Below are positions 49,446-61,260 of a stretch of 64,000 bases of DNA, in pieces. The first letter of the stretch is position 1. Each line of letters starts with the position of its first letter. The notes beneath the pieces were generated by a model that saw nothing but the letters and a program-made list of their open reading frames with translations, was not told the DNA's origin and ran no database searches. This DNA is from Tubiluchus corallicola (taxonomy: Eukaryota > Priapulida > Priapulimorpha > Priapulimorphida > Tubiluchidae): assembly GCA_030141605.1 (NCBI GenBank), contig JAQGDQ010000124.1, positions 501,001-565,000 of the forward strand, written 5' to 3'. The position numbers and the translations under genes are program-made.

Positions 49446-50570
49446 AAGTACTGAGATCAAACTAATTAGTAATGGCGTAAGAAAAGGTCAGTGTACACTC
49501 TTAGCAATGATTGTGAACTTCTATTTCCGTTTAAGCGATTAGTTTTTTCATCAAACCAGTTCGTCAGTTTTAGTTTAACAAACTATTTTGATCGTGTAAA
49601 CAGTGAAAGTAACAAACTTTTTGTTTGACAAACAAAGTTTGATGGTATCAAACCGTCCTAAGTTCATCAAACAAAAACCAACAAACTCAGACTCAACAGC
49701 CGCGCTCTCATTACATTATATCGATTGCTCATTTCGTAGCGGGGTGGGGGTGGGGGGCTGAAAATTTTGTCATTAATCCAGCAAGTGGTACATATACAGC
49801 GATCAACGATACAACATGATATTGGAACTTGCAGGGTAGAAACAGTGGTAATAGAAAATAGATTTTGATTTTGCTCAGAATAAAAAAAAAGAAAATTCTG
49901 ATTTTGCTGTACAGTTTCTATCAATGAACGAAACAATTTGTGAAGAATCACTTTGTTATACAATATACAGGCTTTGGTTAGATAAACTGAACTTCTTGCA
50001 GTAAATAGTCAAACCTCTCAACGTTTAAATCTTTGAAATTAGGTTGTAACTGTCCTTTCTAAATGCTTCGCTGTAGTTATTTTTCCATTTAAACTTTTCT
50101 AACTCTTTCTTGTCCAATTTCTCCTTTTTTAATCGCACAAGTTAGCCCAATATAGACAACAAAGCACGTCTGCACATTGGCGCCATAACTTGACTGACAC
50201 TCCTCGCTGAATAGTTATTATAACCTTGATAATATGTCGTCTAAATACTCGTCGGTTTCGGTTTTTAGACTGGCTGTTTTTGTTTGATTTAAAAATTGAT
50301 CGATACATTTGTTATAATTTTATTCTTAATCTGAAATCTTTTGAATTATATCATCAATGCCGCTGAGGTAAAACCAACCGAACTTGACGCACAGGTAGGA
50401 AACCTAACATTAGCGATGGAGCGTTACTAGGTGCCATGATGTTGATATTGAAGGTTGGCAGGAGTCGAATCACTGAGGCATCCAACAAGAAAGTTGATGG
50501 AGGTAATAGCTGTATCGTGGTATATCACGGCAGGGCCAAACTGCAGTGTAAATCCATCCAAAACGTTCAT
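49446..50570. other. gene-free DNA
   Basis: Imperfect repeats of TTTGATGA and ATCAAAC words occur near 49,540-49,670. No gene is supported. Confidence 0.4.
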
Positions 50571-51122
50571 GGCAGGGCCTGATCACTGTGTGCATGCATT
50601 TCACGGCAGGGCCTGATCACTGTGCGCCTGCATTTCACGGCAGGGCCTGATCACTGTGTGCATGCATGTCATGGCAGGGCCTGATCACTGTGTGCATGCA
50701 TTTCATGGCAGGGCCTGATCACTGTGTGCATGCATGTCACGGCAGGGCCTGATCACTGTGTGCATGCATTTCACTGCAGGGCCTGATCACTGTGTGCATG
50801 CATGTCACGGCAGGGCCTGATCACTGTGTGAATGCATTTCACTGCAGGGCCTGATCACTGTGTGCATGCATTTCATGGCAGGGCCTGATCACTGTGTGCA
50901 TGCATTTCATGGCAGGGCCTGATCACTGTGTGCATGCATTTCACTGCAGGGCCTGATCACTGTGTGCATGCATTTCACGGCAGGGCCTGATCACTGTGTG
51001 CATGCATGTCACGGCAGGGCCTGATCACTGTGTGCATGCATTTCATGGCAGGGCCAGATCACTGTGTGCATGCATGTCACGGCAGGGCCAGGTCACTGTG
51101 TGCATGCATTTCACGGCAGGGC
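50571..51122. repeat. 34-bp minisatellite, about 16 copies
   Basis: The unit GGCAGGGCCTGATCACTGTG + TGCATGCATTTCAC repeats head to tail with point variants only (TTTCAC, GTCACG, TTTCATG). It is preceded by looser versions from about 50,530. It is not a CRISPR: there are no unique spacers and the host is a eukaryote. Confidence 0.95.
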
Positions 51123-51189
51123 ATGAAACATAGTGCACATAACCGAAAAAACTGATGGGGCAGTAGCCGCTCATTTTCGTAATTTTTAG

Positions 51190-52011
51190 TTTATTTTGTG
51201 ATATGATAATCATAATAATGATAATTGTTGTCGTCGTCCATTGAATCATGCGTTCAATATCCAGGGACATGATTCTGTTCACCTCCTCACTCCAGGACTC
51301 ACTGATCTGTGCTGAAGTGTTTTAATGTTGCTGCGCAAAATCTAAATTTGTTAACATTTGTCCTCCTGCAGATATTGCTTGCTGAAGGGCTGTCTTCACT
51401 AGACTATCATCAGTTAGTCTAAGCATGTGCCCAATCCATCTTAAACAACACCTTTTTATTTTTATTTTCCGACGTTCTTCTCTTATTTATTCATATAATG
51501 TCATTATTTGAAATGTTCTTTGCCCATCTGATATACAAAATGTTTCTGTAATTTCATAGTTGAAATCCGTCAATTTCCGCTTTATAATTTCTCAGAGTTA
51601 TACAGTAGTGCAGTTTCAACTAAGGTTTTGTTTTCAAAGATGTTTCCCTGTTCTCAACAACTTTTTGTGGGTTTTGAATATACTGATAATGCCACTATCT
51701 TCAGTCTTGATGCATTTCTCTGTTACCAGCAGACTACCAAGACATTTGCAAGTTTTTCCATGATTCATCACCGTGACGAATTACGTGAGTTAGTTTTACT
51801 TTTGTTTAGTATAAGATCCATTTTTCAGATTTAATTCTATTGAGTTTTTTATTGCATTTAATTCATCTTTGTTTCTTGTGATCCATGCCACATCATCAAC
51901 GCACTTTATAGGGATGTTTGGTAGAAAGCTGTAACAGAGTTTTCGTCTTATTTCAGTTAGTATTAATTCAGGATAAAGTATCGTGTAAATGTGATATTCT
52001 AAATCTTTCAA
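51190..52011 (-). pseudogene. LINE (RTE-like) C-terminal fragment, antisense
   Basis: The reverse strand begins with KCVDDVAWITRNKDELNAI, a variant of the YADDval...s..eL box in which the first two residues are changed. It continues through several stops to RCCLRWIGHMLRLTDDSLVKTALQ (about 51,365-51,475), the well-known C-terminal RWLGHvlRM.d.R..K.aL motif of endonuclease-reverse transcriptases of the RTE type. It is frameshifted and dead. Confidence 0.6.
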
Positions 52012-52087
52012 TGCTATAATTGTGTCCTTTGAGAGTTATGCATGATCCAGTAAGAGCTAATCGCGATAATATCAAAGTAATTATGGT

Positions 52088-52418
52088 CAGGGCCTATTTC
52101 AGCCTAGACGAAGCCCGGGGAAGTGGGGCGTGTGAGACCTCATCGGGGGTGGGGCGATGCGCCAGGGGGCGGGCGCCACCATTGTTGGCGCGCGGAAACT
52201 TTTTGAACTGCTAGAACGCCGGAGAAGCATTTTCGAAGAGAAAATCAAGACCAGTCCTTAATACTTGTCAATACTGGCAAATCGTGTGTGCGGCAAGAGA
52301 GGGAGAGAGGAGGCAGTATGTTCGCATAAAGCAAAAAAAACGTTACCTTTGCGCGAGGCACCCTGGAGGGTGAGGCCCCGGGGAAGTATCCCCACTTCCC
52401 CCCTTGAAATAGGCCCTG
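52088..52418. mobile_element. hAT MITE, copy 2 of the 41.6 kb family
   Basis: Perfect terminal inverted repeats CAGGGCCTATTTCA and TGAAATAGGCCCTG are flanked by an exact 8-bp duplication ATTATGGT (52,080-52,087 and 52,419-52,426). Internal words GCCCGGGGAAGTGGGGCG, GAACTGCTAGAACGC, TTTTCGAAGAGAAAAT and TTCGCATAAAGCAAAA are shared with copy 1, from which it differs by loss of the transposase region and a short AG run. It must be mobilised by a transposase made elsewhere. Confidence 0.93.
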
Positions 52419-52584
52419 ATTATGGTCACTGTATGATAAGTATAAAATAAGTCCTAAATACGATTATTCTAATAATATTTGTACAAATTTTCACGATTAC
52501 AACATCTGTTTGCTTTACTTTAGCTTGGCTTGTACAGATAAGGTGCTTAGCTGTGAGACATCTAAAATAGGCTGGCTGATGCTA

Positions 52585-52890
52585 TCTGACGTTTTCAATG
52601 ATGTCATAAACGTTTATTCCCTACAGGCTTGGACGTCATAGCAAATTTTATTGGCTATGCCACACATTCAATAGACAGTTGAAGAACTCTAACAGGAAGG
52701 TTGTGTTGTTGAAGTTCTGAAGTATTTGAAAGAAACCACGGGGTAAGTCTCCTGGAAATTTCTTCAAATTCTCTTACTGTTCCGTACACGTCCTGAAATA
52801 TGTTATTCTTACAACTAATTTGTTCATTAACGTCCTATTAATGCCTGCTAGTGACGCGAGTTATGCCTGTTTACGTCCTTTTTGAAGAAA
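52585..52890 (+). repeat. cassette block G (type II)
   Basis: TGATGTCATAAACGTTTA is at 52,599, GGACGTCATAGCAA at 52,631, then TTGGCTATGCCACACATTCA, AACAGGAAGGTTGTG, and a donor at 52,743 (ACGG|GTAAGT) followed by CTGGAAATTTCTTCAAATTC. It lines up with block E1 over its length, including CTGTTTACGTCCTT near the end. It is inferred to be a promoter plus a spliced 5' exon. No downstream coding exon was identified. Confidence 0.6.
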
Positions 52891-55800
52891 GTGACAGAGC
52901 AGTTAAGAAAAACATGAATTTCTGGTAAAGAATTCTATATAGTTAATTGCGTAAGAAACGCAAAAGAATTTTATTGCGAATCGTGTTGCATTTCAGCATG
53001 TCCAGGAAAAACATGAGAGCAAACTGATGAGATGTAAGAAATGTCCCGAAGAGGTTCTAATAACATCGTTTAGGTACCGACAAAAGTTACTTAGTGTAGT
53101 ACCCCCCCCCCCAATAGATCCTCTATGATCAAGGAATGGCAAGGAATTTTAAGTCTCTTTCCGTGAAGATCGTAATGGCTTGGGAGGGGGGGATAGCTTT
53201 TTACGCCTTGATATATCTTTCACAACAAGAACGGATTTAGTTTTTAACACTAACTTTGAATTCATGTGGTTTGAAATTAATCTTACAAGCTTAATTTTAT
53301 ATATGTGTGTCTGTTACCGGATTCCTACTCAAGATGCTCCTATCGAGGATGAGTTTATAAATCAGTTACAATTGTCTCACGACATGCTGATTAGCAATGT
53401 TCGCTATGCAATCATATATATATAGGCGATTTTAACGCCAAGTGTGCAGTATGGTACCCTCCTGATGGTGAAAATCGTTTTGGTTCCAAATTATAAACAT
53501 TTACTGTTCAGGATCAACTTTCAGAGTTAGAAACACATCCTACCCGTATTTCAGATGTGTCTAGCTCTTTGATTGACCTTGTTATACTGATGCTACCGGT
53601 TTAATAACAGAGAGTGGTGGCATGTCACCTATATATACACTTGATCATAACTCTATTTATGGTAAAATGCTTATAAATCTTCCAATTGCAGTTTCCTACC
53701 AAAGAAATTTTTTTTATTATAATACAGCAGACTGGTGAGGTTTAAATCAAGCTATTCATGCTACTGATTGGAATTTACTTTTTGCAAATGAAACTGTTGA
53801 TTCTGTTTGTGCTAATTTTATTACTAATTTGTCAAATTTGATTGATGACTATGTGCCACATAGAACCCATAACCATTCGGCCTTGGGACAAGTTGTAGAT
53901 GAACAGCTACGTCAGAAAATTAAGAAAATCTGAAGAAAAATCTCATAAATACTGCAAACTGTATCAAACTGCTAAATCTTAGGAGAAATACAAGCGTTGT
54001 AGGAATATTTATAATAATTCTTTAAAAAAGCTAAAACTGATTATATGAAGAAACTAAATACTAAATTACTCGATTCACAAACCTGCCCCAAGGCCTGGCG
54101 GAACAGTGTCAACTCATTTTACAAAAGCAAGCATGACTTTGTTATTCCACCTCTTAAAGTTAACAACTGTATTATAGCTGATACCAAGCTCAAATGTAAT
54201 ATATTTAACAATTTTTTTGCTGATAACTGTAGTGTAAATTGCGGTAATACCATACGTCCTCCTTTCTCTTTGATCACTGATAGTGTTTTGTCGACTGTTG
54301 ACCTGTCTGAGCATATAGTTTTGTAATTTCTTGAAATGTGTAAAAGTCGGTAAATCAACAGGTCCCAATCGCATAAGTAATATTGTTTTGAGACAACGTT
54401 CTCAGTCGCTTTCTGAGCCTTTAACGTTATTATTTAAAATGTCTGTTAACAACGGAATGTTCCCGTCAGTATGGAAAATAACTAATGTTACTCCTGTATT
54501 TAAAAAAAGGTGATGGGGAACTGATTACTAATTATAGGACAATTTCACTACTTTCTTGTGTTTCTGAAATCTTGGAGCAGATTGTGTATAAAGAACTTTA
54601 TAATTATCTTGTTACTGACAATAATCTGTTGAATGAGTGTAATTCTGGTTTCACGCCAGGTGATAGTACAATCAATCAATTGGTATCTATTGTCCACAAA
54701 ATATACTCTGATCTAGACGCTGATACAGGCAGTTTTTCTCGATGCAAGTAAAGCTTTTGACAAGATGTAGCACAAATGTCTCATATTAAAATTATCCCAG
54801 CTTTTGCATCAGTGGCCCTCACTACATTGGTTAGCTTCTTATTTATCTGGTAGTAGTCAACAAGTAGTTATGGAAGATGCCCATTTGTCCATGGCTGCTG
54901 GGGTGCCTCACGGCTCTGGGCCCTTTTTTGTTTCTTGTCTATGTAAATAACATTACTCATAATATACAGTGTGACATACGTCTTTTTGCCGATGATACTT
55001 CCATAATGGATACAGTCACAGACCCGGTAGATTCTGCACTGCGTCTAAATTCCGACCTAGAGGCCTTGCAGCACTGATATGATAGATGGTGTATTACCTT
55101 TAATCCACAGAAACCTGAAGTAATGCTCTTCTCTCGTAAAATCCAGCAACGTCATCATATGCCACTTTATCTCAATAATATAACTTTAAAACATGTTAAT
55201 TCCCATAAGCACCTGGGGATACATATTACATGTGATCTAAAATGGGAACAACGTGTAAAGCTAGAGCCCAGATAGTGGTCATCGCATCTGTTCAGCCAAA
55301 ACTAAGAAACTTGCGAGGTCTAGCTGCTCTAGCCACTATACTGCCGCATTCAACTTATGAATTCTTGTTGGAAACAATTATTTTACCCACTTTTGAATAC
55401 AGTAGTATTGTAATAAATAATAGATAATTTTATTTCGTAAACATGGTTCAACGCAGTAATAATATAAAATAACTAATGGAAGTTAGCCATATGCGAGGGC
55501 AACGTATGATCATGGGGTCCTTCACACGTTGCCCTTATTTAAAGATTAATGAATTTGCAGTGGCTGAATTTGCAATGTGAAGATAAGGCAGTATTAACTC
55601 TTTTAAAATAAGGTCTAATTTAACTCTAGTAAAAGATACAAATTTGTATAAGTCTTAAAAACTAAAGATTTCCTATAAATAAATTTTACTTCATAATTAT
55701 TTTATGTTATGCTTTTTATGAACAAGAATCTTACATAGTTAATCAGATTTTGTATTCCCTACAATGAAATATATCATTTTAAAGTAATGCATTATATATT

Positions 55801-55920
55801 TCAAATGTGTGATTTAATATTTTAGCATTGTATTAATTATTGCAATGTATATTTTGAATGAACGATTTCACACTGTCTACTAATACGATATGATTCACAA
55901 CTCCTGCTGTTTCTTTCACA

Positions 55921-56425
55921 GTTTTTTAACTTGAGTGAATTTGTGAAAGTGTTTCCAGAATATGAGGGCTAAGTACAGAAGCAACTAAGTTGAAGCACGT
56001 GTGCAGAAAAAGCACTCAACGTTTTTTAACTTGAGTGAATTTGTGAAAGTGTTTCCAGAATATGAGGGCTAAGTACAGAAGCAACTAAGTTGAAGCACAC
56101 GTGCAGAAAAAAGCACTCAATGTTTTTAACTTGAGTGAATTTGTGAAAGTGTTTCCAGAATATGAGGGCTAAGTACAGAAGCAACTAAGTTGAAGCACAC
56201 GTGCAGAAAAAGCACTCAATGTTCTTTAACTTGAGTGAATTTGTGAAAGTGTTTCCAGAATATGAGGGCTAAGTACAGAAGCAACTAAGTTGAAGCACAC
56301 GTGCAGAAAAAGCACTCAATGTTTTTTAACTTGAGTGAATTTGTGAAAGTGTTTCCAGAATATGAGGGCTAAGTACAGAAGCAACTAAGTTGAAACACAC
56401 GTGCAGAAGAAGCACTCAATGTTTT
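55921..56425. repeat. 100-bp satellite, five copies
   Basis: Copies start at 55,921, 56,021, 56,121, 56,221 and 56,321 with TTTTTAACTTGAGTGAATTT and end with AAAGCACTCAA. They differ by only a few bases, so the array is young. It lies inside the block that interrupts the LINE. Confidence 0.95.
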
Positions 56426-56589
56426 TTTAGACAAAGATCAAGAAAGTATAGTAACTGTAATTGTAAAAATAAAATATGATATAAAGATGTTAAGTGAAGG
56501 GAAATAGATGGAAAACTGGCAAAAGAATGGCACAAAATGAATAAGATGTACACTTTAAACTATTTTTACAAGCCCACATATTTCGCAAT

Positions 56590-56790
56590 TAAGTAAAAAC
56601 TACATTTTTTATGCTGTTTGAAGGGACTGATTAACTGTTATATAACTAGGGAGGTTGTTCCACAACTTGACCCCATTATGTCGAAAACTGTTGAATCCAT
56701 GCTGGGTATTAAAGCGAGGCTGAAAGAAATGTCCTTTTGAGGACCGTGTGTGATAAAAATGATGTTATATATTTTTAAAAATAGTTTTTA
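56590..56790 (-). pseudogene. antisense LINE C-terminal end inside the interrupting block
   Basis: The reverse strand reads GHFFQPRFNTQHGFNSFRHN and then GVKLWNNLPSYITVNQSLQT before a stop. This is the terminal motif (G...WN.LP..i.....l..FK) of many non-LTR ORF2 proteins. Its strand is opposite to the host LINE, so it arrived in a separate event. Confidence 0.65.
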
Positions 56791-57978
56791 TAAAGACTAG
56801 GCAGCATATCATTTTATAAAGACTAGGCAACTAGTCGTAATGTTGAATCTGTGCTTGATAATATTCAGTTGAGTGCTACGCGTATATGTACCGGTGCTAT
56901 GTCAGGTTCAAATCATTCAAATCTTTTGTTCGAAGCAGGACTGGACCCTTTTCTAAGCGCTTCCATATTTTCGCTTATGTACCTTTTATAAAATTGTGAA
57001 TCACTTAGCTCCCCATTACCGCTTTAATATTTTACCTCCCCGTGTAGGGGATATTACATTGTATCCAGTCCGTAATAACGAAAACTTTTCTAATTACATC
57101 TGTCACTCAACTGCTTTTGCTAATTCTTTTTCTTGCCTCGGTTAAGTGCTGGAATAATTTACCTCTTGATATCCGTAACTCTAACTCTTTAAATATCTTT
57201 GAATTTCGACTACAGAATCACGTGTTTTAATAAGCGGCCTACTTACTTTTCAAGTGGTATTCGAAATTTATCTGTACACCATACTAGAATGAGAGTTGGT
57301 TTTTGTCAAATTAATTATGATTTGTACCTCAGAAAATGTAAAAATTACGACAGGTCGCTGGTATCACCTAATTGTCAATGTGGTTCTGCTTATGAAACAG
57401 TGGGGCATTACTTAATTAGCTGTCTTCTTTACCACCAGGTCAGACATGACTTATTTACAAATCTCTGCACTCTTTTGTCAGCTTTTAACATCAATGTTTA
57501 CAGTCTTGCAACAAATGAACTTGTACGTTTGTTCCTGCATGGGAACCGTACCCTAGATAATTTTGTGAAGATCAATAAGGACATTAAAACAAAAACACAA
57601 CAGTGTTTTGTTCTCTACAATGAACACGAAGTAGTACCTCAGACGAATTAAAGAGAAGCTGGCATGTTGGAAAATTAGTTATTTCGTAAATACAGTATCT
57701 AAAAAACAGATTTGTAAATTAACACAACGTTAAGTGAACAGTATATAGAGTTGTAATGAAATTGCTTCAGAAATTCAATATTTGCAAGCAGAAAAAAGTT
57801 ACAGGATGAAATTTTTTAGAGCTCCTTTTTTAGAGTTCAGTCACCATCACCACTATAATCATCAGTTTAAACAGTTCAAGCAGTTTTCCGAAATTCGCCT
57901 AAATGTACTAAAACTTATGAATATAAGAAACTACTTTGTAATATGCGTCTTTAGTGACGTAATAAGGTCTAAATCGGT

Positions 57979-58252
57979 AGAAATAGAGAATCTTGTGTAC
58001 TCCAGAAATAGGGAATCTTGGGTACTCTAGAAATAGAGAATCTTGGGTACTCTAGAAATAGAGAATCTTGTGTACTCCAGAAATAGAGAATCTTGTGTAC
58101 TCCAGAAATAGGGAATCTTGGGTACTCTAGAAATAGAGAATCTTGTGTACTCCAGAAATAGAGAATCTTGTGTACTCCAGAAATAGAGAATCTTGGGTAC
58201 TCTAGAAATAGAGAATCATGTGTACTCCAGAAATAGAGAATCTTGGGTACTC
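57979..58252. repeat. 25-bp minisatellite, 11 copies
   Basis: The unit AGAAATAGAGAATCTTGGGT + ACTCT repeats 11 times with two main variants (GGGTACTCT, GTGTACTCC). The 100-codon reverse frame across it is a product of the repeat. Confidence 0.95.
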
Positions 58253-58689
58253 GGCCAAGCCGAATCTGCAAGTTGGAATAGGTTTTATCATAGCGATCCT
58301 AAGAAAATTTTCAGGTAAAAAACAGGTAAGTACTTAAACTAAAATGTGGTTAAGTTTGCTGATCAGGTCACGGCCAAAGCAAAATTATCTTGAACTTACT
58401 CGTCTATTTTATTTCAGTAAGCTGAAGAATAAATGCACTGCAAGAATGTTGGTACTTGGTAAGGGATAAGGAATTCTGGAACGATCGTGTCAGTAGATGA
58501 GCAGTGGAAAGGGATATATGATGTCAGGAACTGAACATGAACATCATCGCTCCGGTAAGTTTGCATGTCTAGTCATACTCGTTGAAATGTTTTTAATATT
58601 TTGCTATGTAGCAGTATCTTCTTGATTTGTCCTCGGTTTTTATTATTTATATTTATTTTTGTGCATCTTTAATAATTGCATGTGCGCAG

Positions 58690-58829
58690 AGTTATCCATG
58701 CAGCTCATAGTGAACACTCCTTAGGCAAGAGAAACTACGTTTATATGCATGTTCTGCATCTTCCTGTTTTTGAGCCAGGACCACAGTTTATGCGATTAAG
58801 TGAAGTCGAGTTTTTGTGCATGGCTGAAT
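58690..58829 (+). other. recurring exon-like segment (unit 1 copy, open frame)
   Basis: A GTGCGCAG acceptor precedes it and a GTAAGT donor follows. One frame is open throughout: VIHAAHSEHSLGKRNYVYMH, VLHLPVFEPGPQ, FMRLSEVEF. Copies: 60,168-60,308 (frameshift near its end), 61,647-61,786 (frame open, donor GT changed to AT), and 63,815 onward (stop in frame, donor changed). No protein family is recognised. The decay in other copies argues that most, perhaps all, are non-functional. Confidence 0.35.
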
Positions 58830-59364
58830 GTAAGTTATCACTGTTTTTGACCCAGTCAAAAACGTCATCTAGTCTGTATCTTATACTGGTCTTGCAGTAA
58901 TTATTATTAGTATTTTATGAACAGTTTATTGCACAAGCCACACTTTGCATAGTAAACAATCTTGTTAAGATACATATCTGAATCCTATTGATTTGCCCTA
59001 GGTTTCAATTATTTAAGATTATGCAATATTTGCAGAACGTTATTGAAATAAATCATTCATTATTGTTTCTCCACTACAACAGCAAATAACTCCAAAACTA
59101 GAGTACCTAGAGTTGCCAAACTTGTTCGGTAGACACTAAGGGTAAGGCAGATACAACTGAATAGCCCTGGATCAAAATTTGTGAAGTGGACGAGTATTTA
59201 TTTTCTCCTAGCTGTATGTGCCCCTTTAGTATTTGAGCTAGGCTGCAATTTATGATGTGTGATTAAGGGTCGACTTACTCTGCACGGCGGAATATGAGAT
59301 ACCAGTGTTTTTGACACAGTCAAAAACGTCATCAGGTTTATACCTGATACTGGTCTTGCATCAA

Positions 59365-59590
59365 AAGCCTTGGTGAGGTCTATCAATGTTGTGAAGAGAC
59401 TGACGTTCTGTTCTTGGCACTTCACTTGAAGTTGTCTTGCAGCAAAGATCATATCTACCCTTCCTCTGCCTGCTCTAAAGCCACACTGGCTCTCTGGGAG
59501 GTCTTTCTCCAGGTGCAGCAACAGTCGATTTAGTAGGACACGTGCCAGGATCTTGCCTGCTATGGAAACATACAATGTAAGTAAATACAT
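59365..59590 (-). pseudogene. antisense LINE reverse transcriptase fragment (unit 1)
   Basis: The reverse strand reads SIAGKILARVLLNRLLLHLE, then ESQCGFRAGRGRVDMIFAAR, then LFTTLIDLTKAFDA. This is the finger/palm entry region of a non-LTR reverse transcriptase, including the motif A Asp of L.D..KAFD. The frame then runs into unrelated unit DNA, so only about 75 residues remain. Confidence 0.8.
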
Positions 59591-59781
59591 ATTTTTTAAT
59601 TATATTGTATTTTTATAATCCAGCAATTTCTTGCAATTTAGTCTAACTAATGCCAACTCTTATTAATTCGATGACTAGCAAAGTTCATTTATAACCAGAT
59701 ATTGTGTTTGTAAGATTTAGAACTACAAAATTAACTATGACAAAATAGACATAATAATTATCAAAAATTATTATTGACATG

Positions 59782-61260
59782 GAAAATTTTCAGGTAAACA
59801 ACAGGTAAGTACTTAAACTAAAGTGTAGTTAAGTTTGCTGATCAGGTCACGGCCAAAGCAAAATTACATTGAACTTACTCATCTATTTTATTTCAGTAAG
59901 CTGAAGAATAAATGCACTGCAAGAATGTTGGTACTTTGTAAGGGATAAGGAATTCTGGAACGATCATGTCAGTAGATGAGCAGTGGAAAGGGATATATGA
60001 TGTCACAAACTGAACATGAACATCATGGATCCGGTAAGTTTGCATGTCTAGTCATACTCGTTGAGATGTTTTAATATTCTGCTATGCAGCAGTATCTTCT
60101 TGATTTGTCCTCGGTTTTTATTATTTATATTTATTTTTGTGCATCTTTGATAATTGCATGTGCGCAGAGTTATACATGCAGCTCATAGTGAACACTCTCA
60201 AGGCAAGAGAAACTACGTTTATATGCATGTTCTGCATCTTCCTGTTTTTGAGCCAGGACCACAGTTTATGCGATTAAGTGAAGTCGAGTTTTTTTAGCAT
60301 GGTTGAATGTAAGTTATCACTGGTTTTGACACAGTCAAAAACGTCATCTAGTCTGTATCTTATACTGGTCTTGCAGTAATTATTATTAATATTTTATGAA
60401 CAGTTTATTGCACAAGCCACACTTTGCATAGTAAACAATCTTGTTAAGATACATTTCTGAATCCTATTGATTTGCCCTAGGTTTCAATTATTTAAGATTA
60501 TACAATATTTGCAGAATGTTATTGAAATAAATCATTCATTGTTTCTCCACTACAACAGCGAATAACTCCAAAACTAGAGTACCTAGAGTTGCCAAACTTG
60601 TATGGTAGACACTAAGGGTAAGGCAGATACAACTGAATAGCATAACTGGATCAAAATTTGTGAAGTGGATGAGTATTTATTTTCTCCTAGTTGTATGTGC
60701 CCCTTTAGTATTTGAGCTAGGCTGCAATTTATGATGTGTGATTAAGGGTCGACTTACTCTGCATGGCGGAATATGAGATACCAGTGTTTTTGACACAGTC
60801 AAAAACGTCATCAGGTCTATCTGATACTGGTCTCGCATCAAAAGCCTTGGTAAGGTCTATCAATGTTGTGAAGAGGCTGATGTTCTGTTCTTGGCACTTC
60901 CCTTGAAGTTGTCTTGCAGCAAAGAGATCATATCCACCATTCCTCTGCCTGCTCTAAAGCCACACTGGCTCTCTGGGAGGTCTTTCTCCAGGTGCAGCAA
61001 CAGTCGATTTAGTAGGACACGTGCCAGGTTCTTGCCTGCTATGGAAACATACAATGTAAGTAAATACATATTTTTTAATTATATTGTATTTTTATAATCC
61101 AGCAATTTCTTGCAATTTAGTCTAATTAATGCCAACTCTTATTAATTCGATGACTAGCAAAGTTTATTTATAACCAGATATTGTGTTTGTAAGATTTAGA
61201 ACTACAAAATTAACTATGACAAAATAGACATAATAATTATCAAAAATTATTATTGACATG
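59782..61260 (+). repeat. 1.48-kb tandem unit 2
   Basis: It has exactly the same length as unit 1 (1,479 bp) and high identity throughout. The exon-like segment (60,168-60,308) carries an extra T that breaks its frame (TTTTTTTAGC). Confidence 0.92.
60840..61060 (-). pseudogene. antisense LINE reverse transcriptase fragment (unit 2)
   Basis: This is the same piece as in unit 1 (SIAGKNLARVLLNRLLLHLE, ESQCGFRAGRGMVDMI), with an extra base after DMI that shifts the frame. Its presence in both units at the same place shows that the LINE piece was in the unit before amplification. Confidence 0.8.

Larger units (their letters stand above)
53195..57651 (+). pseudogene. EN-RT LINE (CR1/jockey-like), decayed and interrupted
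   Basis: Endonuclease part: TDLVFNTNFEFMWFEI, YRIP, and GDFNAK (53,425). Reverse transcriptase: GKSTGPNRISNIVL, NYRTISLLSCVSEILE, ECNSGFTPGDSTINQL, LGPFLFLVYVNNI, FADDTS (FADD at 54,985-54,996), FNPQKPEVMLFSRK, KHLGIHITCDLKWE, and LETIILPTFEYSSIV. The next few residues are split by a foreign block (about 55,427-56,835), after which NVESVLDNIQLSATRICTGA resumes. The C-terminal zinc-knuckle-like part is RMRVGFCQINYDLYL, CQCGSAYETVGHYLISC (about 57,286-57,440). The frame is broken by many stops and shifts, so it is not active. All major domains are present in order, so the copy was once nearly full length. Confidence 0.85.
58303..59781 (+). repeat. 1.48-kb tandem unit 1
   Basis: It starts at GAAAATTTTCAGGTAAA and has the same layout as units 2-4. 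In order: AACAGGTAAGTACTTAAACT, TTTATTTCAGTAAGCTGAAG, CTCCGGTAAGTTTG, an exon-like segment (58,690-58,829), a near-palindrome GTTTTTGAC-ccca-GTCAAAAAC, a diverged second copy of that exon region (about 59,215-59,365), and an antisense LINE piece. It follows the 25-bp minisatellite directly. Confidence 0.9.

Noticed and set aside
50571-51122. CRISPR-like regular array
   Set aside because: There are no unique spacers (pure tandem repeat), and split genes and LINEs show a eukaryotic genome.
57969-58271. 100-codon reverse-strand frame with YFWSTQDSLFLEYPRF repeats
   Set aside because: It is produced by the 25-bp minisatellite; three units of 25 bp make 75 nt, which keeps one frame open. There is no start context or homology.
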